Assembly: GCA_964610205.1 (NCBI GenBank)
Contig: CAZSVI010000056.1
Location: 1 to 23,459, forward strand
Length of the DNA stretch: 23,459 nt
Reading direction: 5' to 3'
From: CAZSVI01 sp964610205
Lineage (GTDB): Bacteria > Bacillota > Clostridia > DSM-8532
The notes beneath the pieces are model-generated. The model made no database searches. It saw only the letters and a program-made list of their open reading frames with translations, and was not told the origin of the DNA. Positions 15,772 through 23,156 of this stretch are shown here, piece after piece. Position 1 is the first letter of the stretch, and every line of letters starts with the position of its first letter. A program made the translations under genes and the position numbers.

Positions 15772-16950
15772 TTGAGTTTTAATGAAAAGTATAATCTAAA
15801 GAAGATTATAAATGCATCCGGTACGATGACTGCTCTGGGTGCGTCACGAGTAAGCGCAGAAGTGATCAGTGCGATGTCGGAAATTTTACCTGCCTTTGTT
15901 GAGATGAAGCAGCTACAAATAGCTGCAAGCAAAGTAATTGCGCGTGCTACAGGAGCCGAGTCGGGCTGTGTGACCGCAAGTGCTGCCTCAGGAATAAGTA
16001 TTGCCGTTGCAGCATGTATGACAGGCATGGATTTTTATAAGATAGAAATGCTCCCGGATTCCGAAGGAATGAAAAATGAAGTCATCATACAGAAAGGTCA
16101 TGCTGTCAGTTTCGGATCAAGTGTTACCCAGATGGTAAGGCTTTCAGGAGCTAGATGTGTTGAGATCGGTACTGCGACACTTTGTGGGACATACCAACTA
16201 AAGGGAGCGATAAATGAAAAAACTGCTGCAGCTTTATATGTTGTATCTCATCATACTGTACAAAGCGGATTAATACAATTTGAAGAATTTGCAAGAGTCG
16301 CAAGAGAAAATAATATCCCAGTGATAGTAGATGCTGCTTCGGAATATGATTTGATGGGCTTTTTGGAAAAAGGCGCCGATATTGTGGTTTACAGCGGCCA
16401 TAAATTCCTGGGCGGACCGACTTCAGGCATAATCGCAGGTAAGAAGAAGCTTGTAAAAGCATGCTACTATCAGGAAAAAGGCATCGGTAGAGGTATGAAG
16501 GTAGGGAAGGAAAGCATATTGGGTGCAATGGAAGCGCTGGAGCAGTGGCTTGTCAGAGATCCTGAGGAAATAAGGAAACAGGAGGAGGCAAGGATAGAAT
16601 ATGCATTCAATTTCTTAAACAAGCTTGAAGGGTTCAATACTACATATTCAAAGGACCCGACACATAATCCAATTGCCAGGTTAAAAGTGGAAATAGACCC
16701 AGAAAAGAGCACTCTGTCAGCATATGAAATACAACAGCTTTTATCACAAGGGGATCCTTCTATAAAAGTACGAAATCATCATGTAGATTTGGGGTATTTT
16801 TTTCTGGATCCTTGCAATTTACTGGATGGAGAAATTGAAATTGTATGTGATCGTATAAAAGAACTAATAGAGCATTCCGTGAAGAAAGAACATAAGGCGG
16901 GAAATTTGGCTGACATTGAAGTTAATTCGCTGCTTCAGTGGCCGGATTAA
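15772..16950 (+). CDS. SelA/DgaE-like PLP-dependent enzyme
   Basis: Fold-type I pyridoxal-phosphate enzyme of 392 residues related to SelA and to D-glucosaminate-6-phosphate ammonia-lyase (DgaE). The N-terminal NASGTMTALGASRVS motif, the Ser/Ala-rich VTASAASGISIAVAACMTG cofactor region, VDAASE and the Schiff-base lysine K211 in YSGHKFLGGPTSG are clear. In this subfamily the enzyme removes ammonia from amino sugar acids, giving 2-keto-3-deoxy acids suited to aldolase cleavage, which fits the HpcH-type aldolase of the converging operon. The start is uncertain: TTG 15772 is eight bases after AGGAAGAG (15756-15763), GTG 15763 is in frame but too close to it, and the frame is open back into the sialidase-like gene. 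No Sec incorporation genes are nearby, so selenocysteine synthesis is unlikely. Confidence 0.82.
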   Translation: MSFNEKYNLKKIINASGTMTALGASRVSAEVISAMSEILPAFVEMKQLQIAASKVIARATGAESGCVTASAASGISIAVAACMTGMDFYKIEMLPDSEGMKNEVIIQKGHAVSFGSSVTQMVRLSGARCVEIGTATLCGTYQLKGAINEKTAAALYVVSHHTVQSGLIQFEEFARVARENNIPVIVDAASEYDLMGFLEKGADIVVYSGHKFLGGPTSGIIAGKKKLVKACYYQEKGIGRGMKVGKESILGAMEALEQWLVRDPEEIRKQEEARIEYAFNFLNKLEGFNTTYSKDPTHNPIARLKVEIDPEKSTLSAYEIQQLLSQGDPSIKVRNHHVDLGYFFLDPCNLLDGEIEIVCDRIKELIEHSVKKEHKAGNLADIEVNSLLQWPD

Positions 16951-16979
16951 AAAGGTGGAAACAGAATGGGGTGAAAGGT

Positions 16980-17204
16980 TTAGCAGCCGGGGTTTATGCC
17001 ATCGAGCATATAGCCCATTTCAGGCGAATATAAATACAGAATATGTTCAATATAAGCATCATTGTACCGACAGGTAACATCTATAGTAATAGACCTTTCG
17101 AAACCCTTTACAAAGCGGTAACACCTCTGTCCAGATCCCTCAGTATACTCTAACAAGCGGACTATCTGAAAGGGGTATGGTAAATTCATAGCTATCACGG
17201 GCAT
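16980..17204 (-). pseudogene. Probable fragment of a third small Cys-protein paralogue
   Basis: The last open frame of the minus-strand operon, 74 codons. Its N-terminal part (YPFQIVRLLEYTEGSGQRCY then RF) resembles the C-terminal end of the protein at 17719-18186 (TPFQFELLQYDSGTGASVER then F), so it looks like the tail of a related gene that has lost its body. The remaining 45 residues are not recognised. No good ribosome binding site precedes ATG 17204, and an in-frame TGA lies about 30 bases upstream. It could instead be a short translated gene; no clear terminator separates it from the converging PLP gene. Confidence 0.4.
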
Positions 17205-17244
17205 GATTTTCAGGCTTCTTAATAACTTTCAAATGAAGTGAAAA

Positions 17245-17682
17245 TCAACTATTTTTTCTTATAACTTTTAATCTGCAGCGCGCCTTGTCACATTCAGACA
17301 TGTCATAGATATACTCGTAACCCAATGGTTCAAGAACCTGGCGGTATAATAAATCGCAGTGTCCGCAATAGTTGTGGTAAGGTTGAATATGCTTGTACTC
17401 CAGAAGTCTTCCTTTAGACGGACAGTAATGCATATTTATATCAAATATCCCATTTTCTTCATCCAATGTCATAGTAAAGTCGGTAGCCTCTTCATTCAGA
17501 GTATGGGACCAATACATAAAACAGCCTCTTATCCCATGCTTGATGACAGAATCCTTCAATAAGTCCAAACCATTTCTGGAAATGTGCTTCCAGTAATCCC
17601 GAACCACTTTTTCTCCGCCTTTCTGCTCAATATACTTAAACAATTCGCTGTATGCAGGTATAAACTCTGTACAGGATATCAT
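17245..17682 (-). CDS. Small Cys-rich protein, possibly ATC-hydrolase-like family
   Basis: Protein of 145 residues without signal peptide or membrane segment. The C-terminal half holds conserved-looking cysteines: HYCPSKG (about 86-92), YCGHCD (about 105-110), then SEC and ARC near 129-135, a spacing suited to metal binding or thiol chemistry. The pattern CP...YC..CD...LEPLGY resembles a set of small clostridial proteins related to L-2-amino-thiazoline-4-carboxylate hydrolase-like domains; this is remembered similarity and not firm. It shares layout with the gene upstream (17719-18186), from which it is separated by 36 bases, so the two are probably divergent paralogues. AGGAGG lies nine bases before the ATG. 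Its operon is otherwise sugar-acid metabolism. Function is unknown. Confidence 0.7.
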   Translation of the reverse strand: MISCTEFIPAYSELFKYIEQKGGEKVVRDYWKHISRNGLDLLKDSVIKHGIRGCFMYWSHTLNEEATDFTMTLDEENGIFDINMHYCPSKGRLLEYKHIQPYHNYCGHCDLLYRQVLEPLGYEYIYDMSECDKARCRLKVIRKNS

Positions 17683-17718
17683 CAGATATTTCCTCCTTTT
17701 AATCGCCTTTTTTCTATA

Positions 17719-18186
17719 TCATTTTCTGTGAAATCTCTCCACAGAAGCACCTGTTCCGGAATCATACTGCAGAAGTTCAAATTGGAAAGGCGTATCTACG
17801 CATATGGTTTCATTCACAGTTTTGGTCATCTCATAATAAAGCGGTGATATCGTTATACCTGTTTTTTTCATATGTTCTATTGCGGGGCAATGTTTCACAC
17901 GAATAAGCAAATCATTTTCAGAAAGTGAAAATCCAACGCTTTCAAGAGCTTCTTCCTTTGCATAGATCTCTTCATAGTGCTTTTTCACAGCAGTGAGGCC
18001 TTTTTCCTTTACAGCTGCTTTTAAAGGAGCGTAATAAGCTGCAGCAAACTGTTTAAGATACTCGCGTACTGATTCATCACCGAATTGTTTCCGAAGATAT
18101 TCAATCCCCAGATTCATGATATTATGAAACTCCTTATGCAGATATTTGTTATCCGAAGCCTTTCTTTCCATAACCTCTTTTGCCAT
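17719..18186 (-). CDS. Small protein, possibly ATC-hydrolase-like family
   Basis: Protein of 155 residues, soluble and mostly helical in its first 90 residues (EFHNIMNLGIEYLRKQFGDE, then SVREYLKQFAAAYYAPLKAA). A single Cys-Pro (VKHCPAIEHMKKTG, about residues 105-118) is followed by a second cysteine (TICVDTPFQFELLQYDSGTG, about 126-145). The order helical region, CP motif, aromatic C-terminal strand region matches that of the neighbouring 145-residue protein, which suggests common ancestry, though it lacks that protein's YCGHCD motif. GGGGGA precedes the ATG, and the aldo/keto reductase gene ends 13 bases upstream, so the two are cotranscribed. No enzymatic role can be assigned. Confidence 0.7.
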   Translation of the reverse strand: MAKEVMERKASDNKYLHKEFHNIMNLGIEYLRKQFGDESVREYLKQFAAAYYAPLKAAVKEKGLTAVKKHYEEIYAKEEALESVGFSLSENDLLIRVKHCPAIEHMKKTGITISPLYYEMTKTVNETICVDTPFQFELLQYDSGTGASVERFHRK

Positions 18187-18199
18187 ACGGATCCCCCTT

Positions 18200-19138
18200 C
18201 TATCTTTTCCATAACCCCGGATTCAAAATGTGTATGGGTATATCGCCGAATTGATTATTTATTTCATATTTCGTCTTTTCAGAAATAGGCGGGCCTTCCA
18301 TCAATCTGATATTATCCTCCGCCTGCCCGGGCGTTTCTGCTCCGATTACAAGGCTGGTCACTTCTTTAATGTCACGGATATGGGAAAGTGCAAGCTGTGC
18401 TATGCTCATTCCCTCTTTATCAGCTAATGCTGCCAGTTTTCTCAGCGGTTCTTCAGCATCCTTCAGATTGCCTGCCAATAACGAAGGATCCATAAAGAAT
18501 AATCCCTGTAAATATAAGCTTCGTGCAAATACAATTTTATCGGCTTCATACAAGCGCTTTAGCGAGCCTTTTTTGATCAGTCTTCTGTCTATGATGTTCA
18601 TTGGTATTTGAATTGCTTCATAAATATCATCCCTCAACATTTCATCCACTTCTTCAGATGTATATGCCGAAACTGCCGCCATTCCGATCATTCCTTCCCT
18701 TTTCAGCTTTCTAAGGGCTGCAGGTACGATTTTCCCATACATGGTCATATCCTGCGGGTTATGAAGCATATATACCGGAATCTTTTTTATCTTTAAACGC
18801 TGCAGTGAATTTTCTACAAACTCATAGATTTGCTTTTCTATCTCTTTGTCAGATAGATAATCTCCCGGCGCAACTGTGAATTTGGTGGTTAAAACAGGAT
18901 CCCTCAGGCCGCTACGGCATGACGAAAGGAAATTACCGATGACGGCTTCCGAATCGCCATAGTGCATAGATGTATCAAATGAACTGACACCTCCGTCTAC
19001 AGCTGTTTGAAGAATACTCAAGCTTTTTGCTTCATCGGGCTTACCGCTTTTGTTGGCTATGCCATAATCCATTCCAAGCTGTGCCGTACCCAATGTAAAC
19101 TTAGATATATGTAGACCTCTGATATCCACATACTTCAT
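18200..19138 (-). CDS. Aldo/keto reductase
   Basis: NAD(P)H-dependent oxidoreductase of 312 residues with the (beta/alpha)8 aldo/keto reductase fold. The complete catalytic tetrad is visible: D55 and Y60 in FDTSMHYGDSE, K86 in LTTKF and H126 in MLHNP; the N-terminal FTLGTAQLG and C-terminal SLVIGAETPGQAEDN match the family, the latter lying in the cofactor-phosphate region. It belongs to the group of AKRs found in sugar-catabolic clusters that reduce or oxidise sugar aldehydes and ketones or act on lactone/hexose derivatives. AGGGGGAG precedes the ATG. It follows the regulator gene by 62 bases and is followed 13 bases later by a small unknown gene, within one minus-strand operon. Confidence 0.9.
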   Translation of the reverse strand: MKYVDIRGLHISKFTLGTAQLGMDYGIANKSGKPDEAKSLSILQTAVDGGVSSFDTSMHYGDSEAVIGNFLSSCRSGLRDPVLTTKFTVAPGDYLSDKEIEKQIYEFVENSLQRLKIKKIPVYMLHNPQDMTMYGKIVPAALRKLKREGMIGMAAVSAYTSEEVDEMLRDDIYEAIQIPMNIIDRRLIKKGSLKRLYEADKIVFARSLYLQGLFFMDPSLLAGNLKDAEEPLRKLAALADKEGMSIAQLALSHIRDIKEVTSLVIGAETPGQAEDNIRLMEGPPISEKTKYEINNQFGDIPIHILNPGLWKR

Positions 19139-19200
19139 ATATCTCCCCCTTGCTCCATATCATAAAACTGATTCCATAAACATATTCACTTAGCCTTGAA

Positions 19201-20259
19201 TCAGCAGCTTTCCCGCATCACCAGATCCGTACTTATAATCCTGGTAATATCTTCTGTTCTGCCGTTTTCCAGGCGATCCATCAATGCTTTGACCGCTTCC
19301 TCCCCGATTTTTCTTGACGGAAAAGGAACAGCGGTCAGCGGCGGGTTCATAAACCTGGAATAGACTGTATCGTTAATTCCTATAATCGACAAATCTTTGG
19401 GAATTTTCTTTCCGCTGCCGTATATGACTTTTCTCAACCTGTAGATAATTATGTCGCTTCCAATCAATCCGTCCGCCTTTTTTAAAATGGCTTTCAGATC
19501 AGCTTCCGCTTTATCCAATCCTTTGTGCCATTCAATTAAAAACTCTCCGTCATATTCCAGCCCGGCCTCCTTATAAGCTCTGGCATAGCCATCGGTATAT
19601 TTTTGGGTCAAGCTTGGACTGTCTGACTTCAATAGGATAATGTCTCTTTTGTTTTTATTGAATAAATATTTCACTGCTTTATAAGCAGCCAGCTCAAAAT
19701 CCATTGCAAAAAAGTCAGCTTTCACACCGGGTATATTACGGTTTATAAAAATAACAGGCGTATCCGGAGTAAGCAAACTCTTTACAACCGAAGGATCATA
19801 ATCCTCCGAAGCAGGAGGAACGAGGATCATTCCGTCTGTTTCCAGCTCAGCAAAGCCTTTGATTCCCTTATAAAACAGCTCCAGCTTATTATATGAATTA
19901 TATGGAATAACATAAAAGCTTTCCTTCAAATTTTCCTGGATACTGTTGAACATTCCTGCTTCAACGTTGCTCTCCAGGCTGAAGTCAAAGAACATAACCC
20001 CTATCATCTTCTTTTTCTTCCTGGGATCCTGCTTTTTATTCGCAATAAAAGTACCTCTTCCCTGTACTACATATAAAAGGCCTTCCGTCACAAGGTTTGA
20101 TATGACGGAATTTACAGTTATATTACTGATATTGTGTTTTGAAGCCAGATCCCGTATGGATGGAAACTTATCACCCGGCTTATATTCTCCTGAAATGATT
20201 TCATTTTTCAAAAAATCGAAAAACAATTTTGATTTGCCTATTGTAACGAATTTGCTCAT
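19201..20259 (-). CDS. GntR-LacI type transcriptional regulator (AraR-like architecture)
   Basis: Regulator of 352 residues combining a GntR winged helix (about 1-75: KLFFDFLKNEIISGEYKPGD, FPSIRDLASKHNISNITVNS, ending GRGTFIANKK) with a LacI/periplasmic-binding-type effector domain (about 78-350: KKMIGVMFFDF, DGMILVPP, TPVIFINRN, DGLIGSDIIIYR, LSIIGINDTVYSRFMNPPLT). It should bind DNA as a dimer and release it on binding a sugar-like effector. Encoded inside the catabolic operon, it most likely controls it through the inverted repeat at 23010-23026. GAGGTGA lies before the ATG. The architecture is clear; the effector is unknown and the name AraR is not implied. Confidence 0.9.
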   Translation of the reverse strand: MSKFVTIGKSKLFFDFLKNEIISGEYKPGDKFPSIRDLASKHNISNITVNSVISNLVTEGLLYVVQGRGTFIANKKQDPRKKKKMIGVMFFDFSLESNVEAGMFNSIQENLKESFYVIPYNSYNKLELFYKGIKGFAELETDGMILVPPASEDYDPSVVKSLLTPDTPVIFINRNIPGVKADFFAMDFELAAYKAVKYLFNKNKRDIILLKSDSPSLTQKYTDGYARAYKEAGLEYDGEFLIEWHKGLDKAEADLKAILKKADGLIGSDIIIYRLRKVIYGSGKKIPKDLSIIGINDTVYSRFMNPPLTAVPFPSRKIGEEAVKALMDRLENGRTEDITRIISTDLVMRESC

Positions 20260-20320
20260 TCAATCACCTCATACATTACTTTAATCTTTATTTTATAATA
20301 TCCCTCTTCTTTCATTTTCG

Positions 20321-21103
20321 CTATTTTGCCGTATATCCTCCGTCTACGGGAATGTTGGTGCCGGTGATATATGCCGATGCATCCGATGAAAGAAATACAA
20401 TAATTCCCATTAAATCGGTATTATTGGCCATCCTGCCCAGGAATGTACGGTCGCTGTAGTTTTGCACGAACAATTGGGGATGCGACCCGGTTTGCAGCCC
20501 GCCTGGAGAAATACAGTTGCAGCGGACATTATCTGGCCCGTAATAGCTTGCTGTAAACCGTGTAAAATTGATCATTCCCCCTTTATGAAAAAAATAATCG
20601 GGTACAAAGCCATGGAAATCAACATCTTTATATATCATCGCATCGGGCCCTATCATTCCCTGAACGGAACCAACATTGATAATAGAGCCTTTTCCTGCTT
20701 TTGCCATCACCTCTCCAAAGGCTCTGGTAATCATGAACCCGCCTGTAGCATTTACCTGCATACTTTCAGCAAATCGTTCAGCATCGTCGCTCCATCCCTT
20801 CATTGGCCTTAAAACAGCATTGTTCACCAGAATATCTATTTTTCCCTCTCTTTTTAGCATCTCATCTCTGAGATTGTTTATGGACTTCTCGTCACCCTGG
20901 TCAACCTGAAGCGCAAAAACCTCATGACCCTCTCCTCTTAACTGAACTGCGAATTCCTCCAGTTTATTCACATCTCTGGAAGCAATATACGTTCTGGCGC
21001 CAGCCTGTGCCAGTGCATTTGCGATCTGTTTGCCGTATAAGCCCGCGCCTCCGGTCATCAAAGCGACTTTTCCCTTTAATGAAAACCAATCCATTATATT
21101 CAT
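20321..21103 (-). CDS. Short-chain dehydrogenase/reductase (SDR)
   Basis: NAD(P)-dependent dehydrogenase of 260 residues. The glycine-rich cofactor loop reads TGGAGLYG (17-24), a variant of TGxxxGxG; NNA is at 94-96, catalytic S146 in INVGSVQG and the Y170-x3-K174 motif in YFFHK. The C-terminus FLSSDASAYITGTNIPVDGG is typical of classical SDRs of the gluconate 5-dehydrogenase/2-keto-3-deoxy-sugar group. It lies 42 bases after the aldolase gene and 61 before the regulator in a catabolic operon, so oxidation of a sugar acid is likely, but the substrate cannot be read. GGGGG lies about ten bases before the ATG. Confidence 0.9.
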   Translation of the reverse strand: MNIMDWFSLKGKVALMTGGAGLYGKQIANALAQAGARTYIASRDVNKLEEFAVQLRGEGHEVFALQVDQGDEKSINNLRDEMLKREGKIDILVNNAVLRPMKGWSDDAERFAESMQVNATGGFMITRAFGEVMAKAGKGSIINVGSVQGMIGPDAMIYKDVDFHGFVPDYFFHKGGMINFTRFTASYYGPDNVRCNCISPGGLQTGSHPQLFVQNYSDRTFLGRMANNTDLMGIIVFLSSDASAYITGTNIPVDGGYTAK

Positions 21104-21145
21104 AGCTATTTACCCCCATAGATACTTTTAACCTGTAAATCAGCT

Positions 21146-21913
21146 TTAACTTGAAAATTGTGAAACAATAGCGGCACAATATTGATTCAAGCCTATTACA
21201 TCAGCGCCTAAATTGATAAAACGGTAGCCCATCTGTACAAGTTCATCCATATTTGCCGTAGAACCTACCGTACCGGCAAATTTCCCATGCCTGACCGCAG
21301 CTTTTGCAACGGTTTCTCTTGCTATCACCAGATCAGGATGGTTAAACTGTCCCGGGGCGCCAATACCCTGGCTGAAATCCGCCGGCCCGAAAAACAGCAT
21401 ATCAATTCCATCCAGAGCAGCAATTTCATCAATTTCCTTCAGTGGTTCGGGATCCTCGATCTGAATAATTAAAAACCTTTGGCGATTTGCCTGTTCCAGA
21501 TAGTCATTAAAGCCAATCCTGCAGAAGCCGCCGTCTGAGTTTCCGCCATCTGCCGGCCTGCGGCCCACAGGATGAAATTTTGTCATTCTTACAACATTTT
21601 TAGCATCCTCGAGACTCATGATGTGCGGAACCATTATACCTGTAGCGTCCATCTCCAGCGGTCGTATATAATCACTGTAACCGCCTCTTGCTACTCTCAC
21701 CAGTATGTCCGTATTATATGCCTTAGCAGCCAGTATCTGCTTTTCAACCGCTGAAAAATCGTTAGGGACATGCTCCATATCAGTCCATAAACAATCAAAT
21801 CCAGCCATAGAAGCAATCTCAACCACTCTCGAATCAACCAGATTCAGCTTAAAGCAGCTTACGATACCTCCGCCGCGAAGTTTTTCCAGTACTTTGCTCG
21901 GTCTCATTTTCAT
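21146..21913 (-). CDS. HpcH/HpaI family class II aldolase
   Basis: Metal-dependent pyruvate aldolase of 255 residues with a phosphoenolpyruvate-binding barrel. Active-site residues fit the HpaI/YfaU pattern: E47-H48 in WTDMEH (general base H48), R73 in VRVARGG (carbonyl binding), and metal ligands E153 in IQIEDP and D179 in FFGPADFSQGIG. The family cleaves 2-keto-3-deoxy sugar acids or 4-hydroxy-2-oxo acids into pyruvate and an aldehyde such as lactaldehyde, tartronate semialdehyde or glyceraldehyde. It sits second in the operon, 47 bases after the Gfo/Idh gene, and could take the product of the PLP lyase-like enzyme or of the dehydrogenases. AGGGTGAG lies before the ATG. Confidence 0.92.
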   Translation of the reverse strand: MKMRPSKVLEKLRGGGIVSCFKLNLVDSRVVEIASMAGFDCLWTDMEHVPNDFSAVEKQILAAKAYNTDILVRVARGGYSDYIRPLEMDATGIMVPHIMSLEDAKNVVRMTKFHPVGRRPADGGNSDGGFCRIGFNDYLEQANRQRFLIIQIEDPEPLKEIDEIAALDGIDMLFFGPADFSQGIGAPGQFNHPDLVIARETVAKAAVRHGKFAGTVGSTANMDELVQMGYRFINLGADVIGLNQYCAAIVSQFSS

Positions 21914-21960
21914 ATGCTCACCCTTTATTTATTTTCTATTATTTTATTTTTTTCGATAAC

Positions 21961-22971
21961 TCAATCACAATATTGCTGCAGCTTGATTTCGTCAAGGAAA
22001 ACCTCGCGTCCGCCCTCTTCACGGCTGCGGATACCCGCAATAATAATCTTCATGCACTCCTCTGTTTCAGAAAACGGGAAAGGTCTGACGCCTGTTCTGA
22101 GATAGGTTATAAAGGACTCCATCTGTGCTTTAAAGGAATAAAAGCTATCCATATAAGCTGCTTGGGCAAATCCGGCAGTACCGCACAGTTCCATAACTCC
22201 TAACGCGCCAGACATGTCATATATGGCAATTACATTTACATCTGCACCTGAAGAATGTTTCAAATGCACAATATTCCTGTCGGCGGAACCGGTATTTCTT
22301 GCGGATAGAAAGCCTGGACCCATAATGGGATAAATCCCTTCCAACGCATGGATTCCATAACGCTCCCAGCTTTTACAGGTAGTAATGCTTGCATAACGCA
22401 GTATCCCAAGATTATTTGTACTCAATTGATAGGGCAGGTATTCCTTGGCATATCTCATACAGCTGGAAGACATGATTTGAGCGCCCTCCTTAACCCATTT
22501 ACTGAATGTTCTGAGATCCTCTTCATTGTCTGTCATCGGTTTGTCGACAAAAACGGGAAGGCCTGCTTCTATAAAGGGCCTGCATCTTTCAACATGCTCA
22601 TGACCCTTATCCGTCGCTATAATAACCGCATCCACATTACCGATTACATTTTCGGGCTTTTCAACTACATTGGGTATCAGGGATGCTTTGGACACATGAG
22701 CCGCATCTTCCGGATTGTCAGTCCATATATGTGTTACCTTTGCCCCATTTATTTGTAACGTGTCCTTCGGTTCCTTTGCCAGGTAAGCAGGAATTCCTGC
22801 ATAGGGGCATTTGGCCATTTCCTCGGGATTATATCCATTAAAGATGGCGCTCCATGAGTATGGATGCCCATTGCCGTCTACCATTCCCAGCATGGCAAGG
22901 CGAATTTCTCCTCTGTCAGCCAGCGGCCATGGCAAACCGGATTTGTCCGACCTTTTCTTAATGTTTGGCAT
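21961..22971 (-). CDS. Gfo/Idh/MocA family oxidoreductase
   Basis: NAD(P)-dependent sugar dehydrogenase of 336 residues, first gene of the operon. The N-terminal Rossmann part shows LAMLGMVDGNGH and DAVIIATDKGHEHVERCRPF; VFVDKPMT is the family's EKP-type motif with the catalytic lysine, in the form DKP. SSSCMRYAKEY follows, and the C-terminal domain is shorter than in many relatives. The N-terminal stretch HPYSWSAIFNGYNPEEMAKC and PYAGIPAYL is characteristic of a subgroup seen in gut and soil Firmicutes clusters and differs from classical inositol or glucose-fructose enzymes. AGGGAGAG lies before the ATG. The promoter and operator upstream are at 23040-23068 and 23010-23026. Confidence 0.9.
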   Translation of the reverse strand: MPNIKKRSDKSGLPWPLADRGEIRLAMLGMVDGNGHPYSWSAIFNGYNPEEMAKCPYAGIPAYLAKEPKDTLQINGAKVTHIWTDNPEDAAHVSKASLIPNVVEKPENVIGNVDAVIIATDKGHEHVERCRPFIEAGLPVFVDKPMTDNEEDLRTFSKWVKEGAQIMSSSCMRYAKEYLPYQLSTNNLGILRYASITTCKSWERYGIHALEGIYPIMGPGFLSARNTGSADRNIVHLKHSSGADVNVIAIYDMSGALGVMELCGTAGFAQAAYMDSFYSFKAQMESFITYLRTGVRPFPFSETEECMKIIIAGIRSREEGGREVFLDEIKLQQYCD

Positions 22972-23009
22972 ATGATCTCTCCCTGCATCTTAATGATCCA
23001 TTTTAATTT

Positions 23010-23026
23010 GCATTAGTGTCTAATAC
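23010..23026 (-). promoter_or_regulatory. Operator of the catabolic operon
   Basis: Read on the minus strand, GTATTAG-ACA-CTAATGC is an inverted repeat with six of seven positions paired around a 3-base centre. It begins 14 bases after the -10 box, at about +7 to +23, a position suited to blocking transcription. The GntR-LacI regulator encoded in the operon (19201-20259) is the likely ligand. Confidence 0.6.
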
Positions 23027-23039
23027 ACTCACTGTTTAG

Positions 23040-23068
23040 ATTCTATTACAATTTTACTCCAATGTCAA
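23040..23068 (-). promoter_or_regulatory. Sigma-A promoter of the minus-strand catabolic operon
   Basis: On the minus strand TTGACA (23068-23063) and TAGAAT (23045-23040) are separated by exactly 17 bases, the same hexamers and spacing as the promoter at 5567-5595. The first gene starts at 22971, giving a leader of about 60 bases. The AraC-type gene upstream ends at 23157 in the same direction. Confidence 0.78.
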
Positions 23069-23156
23069 CCCTGAGTAAATCATATTACAGACGATGAGGA
23101 TTACAACTTATATTTTTTGGGGTTTTTAGCAACCAATATTGGGAGCGTTTAATCCC

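Noticed and set aside
15634..16950. Selenocysteine synthase (selA) as the name of the PLP enzyme
   Set aside because: Family likeness is at the fold level; no selB, selD or tRNA-Sec is nearby and the neighbourhood is sugar metabolism, so the DgaE-like branch is more plausible.
23133..23142. Palindrome CCAATATTGG between the AraC-type gene and the catabolic operon
   Set aside because: Ten bases with no loop and no T-run; it lies upstream of the -35 box and is short enough to be chance, though a regulator site cannot be excluded.
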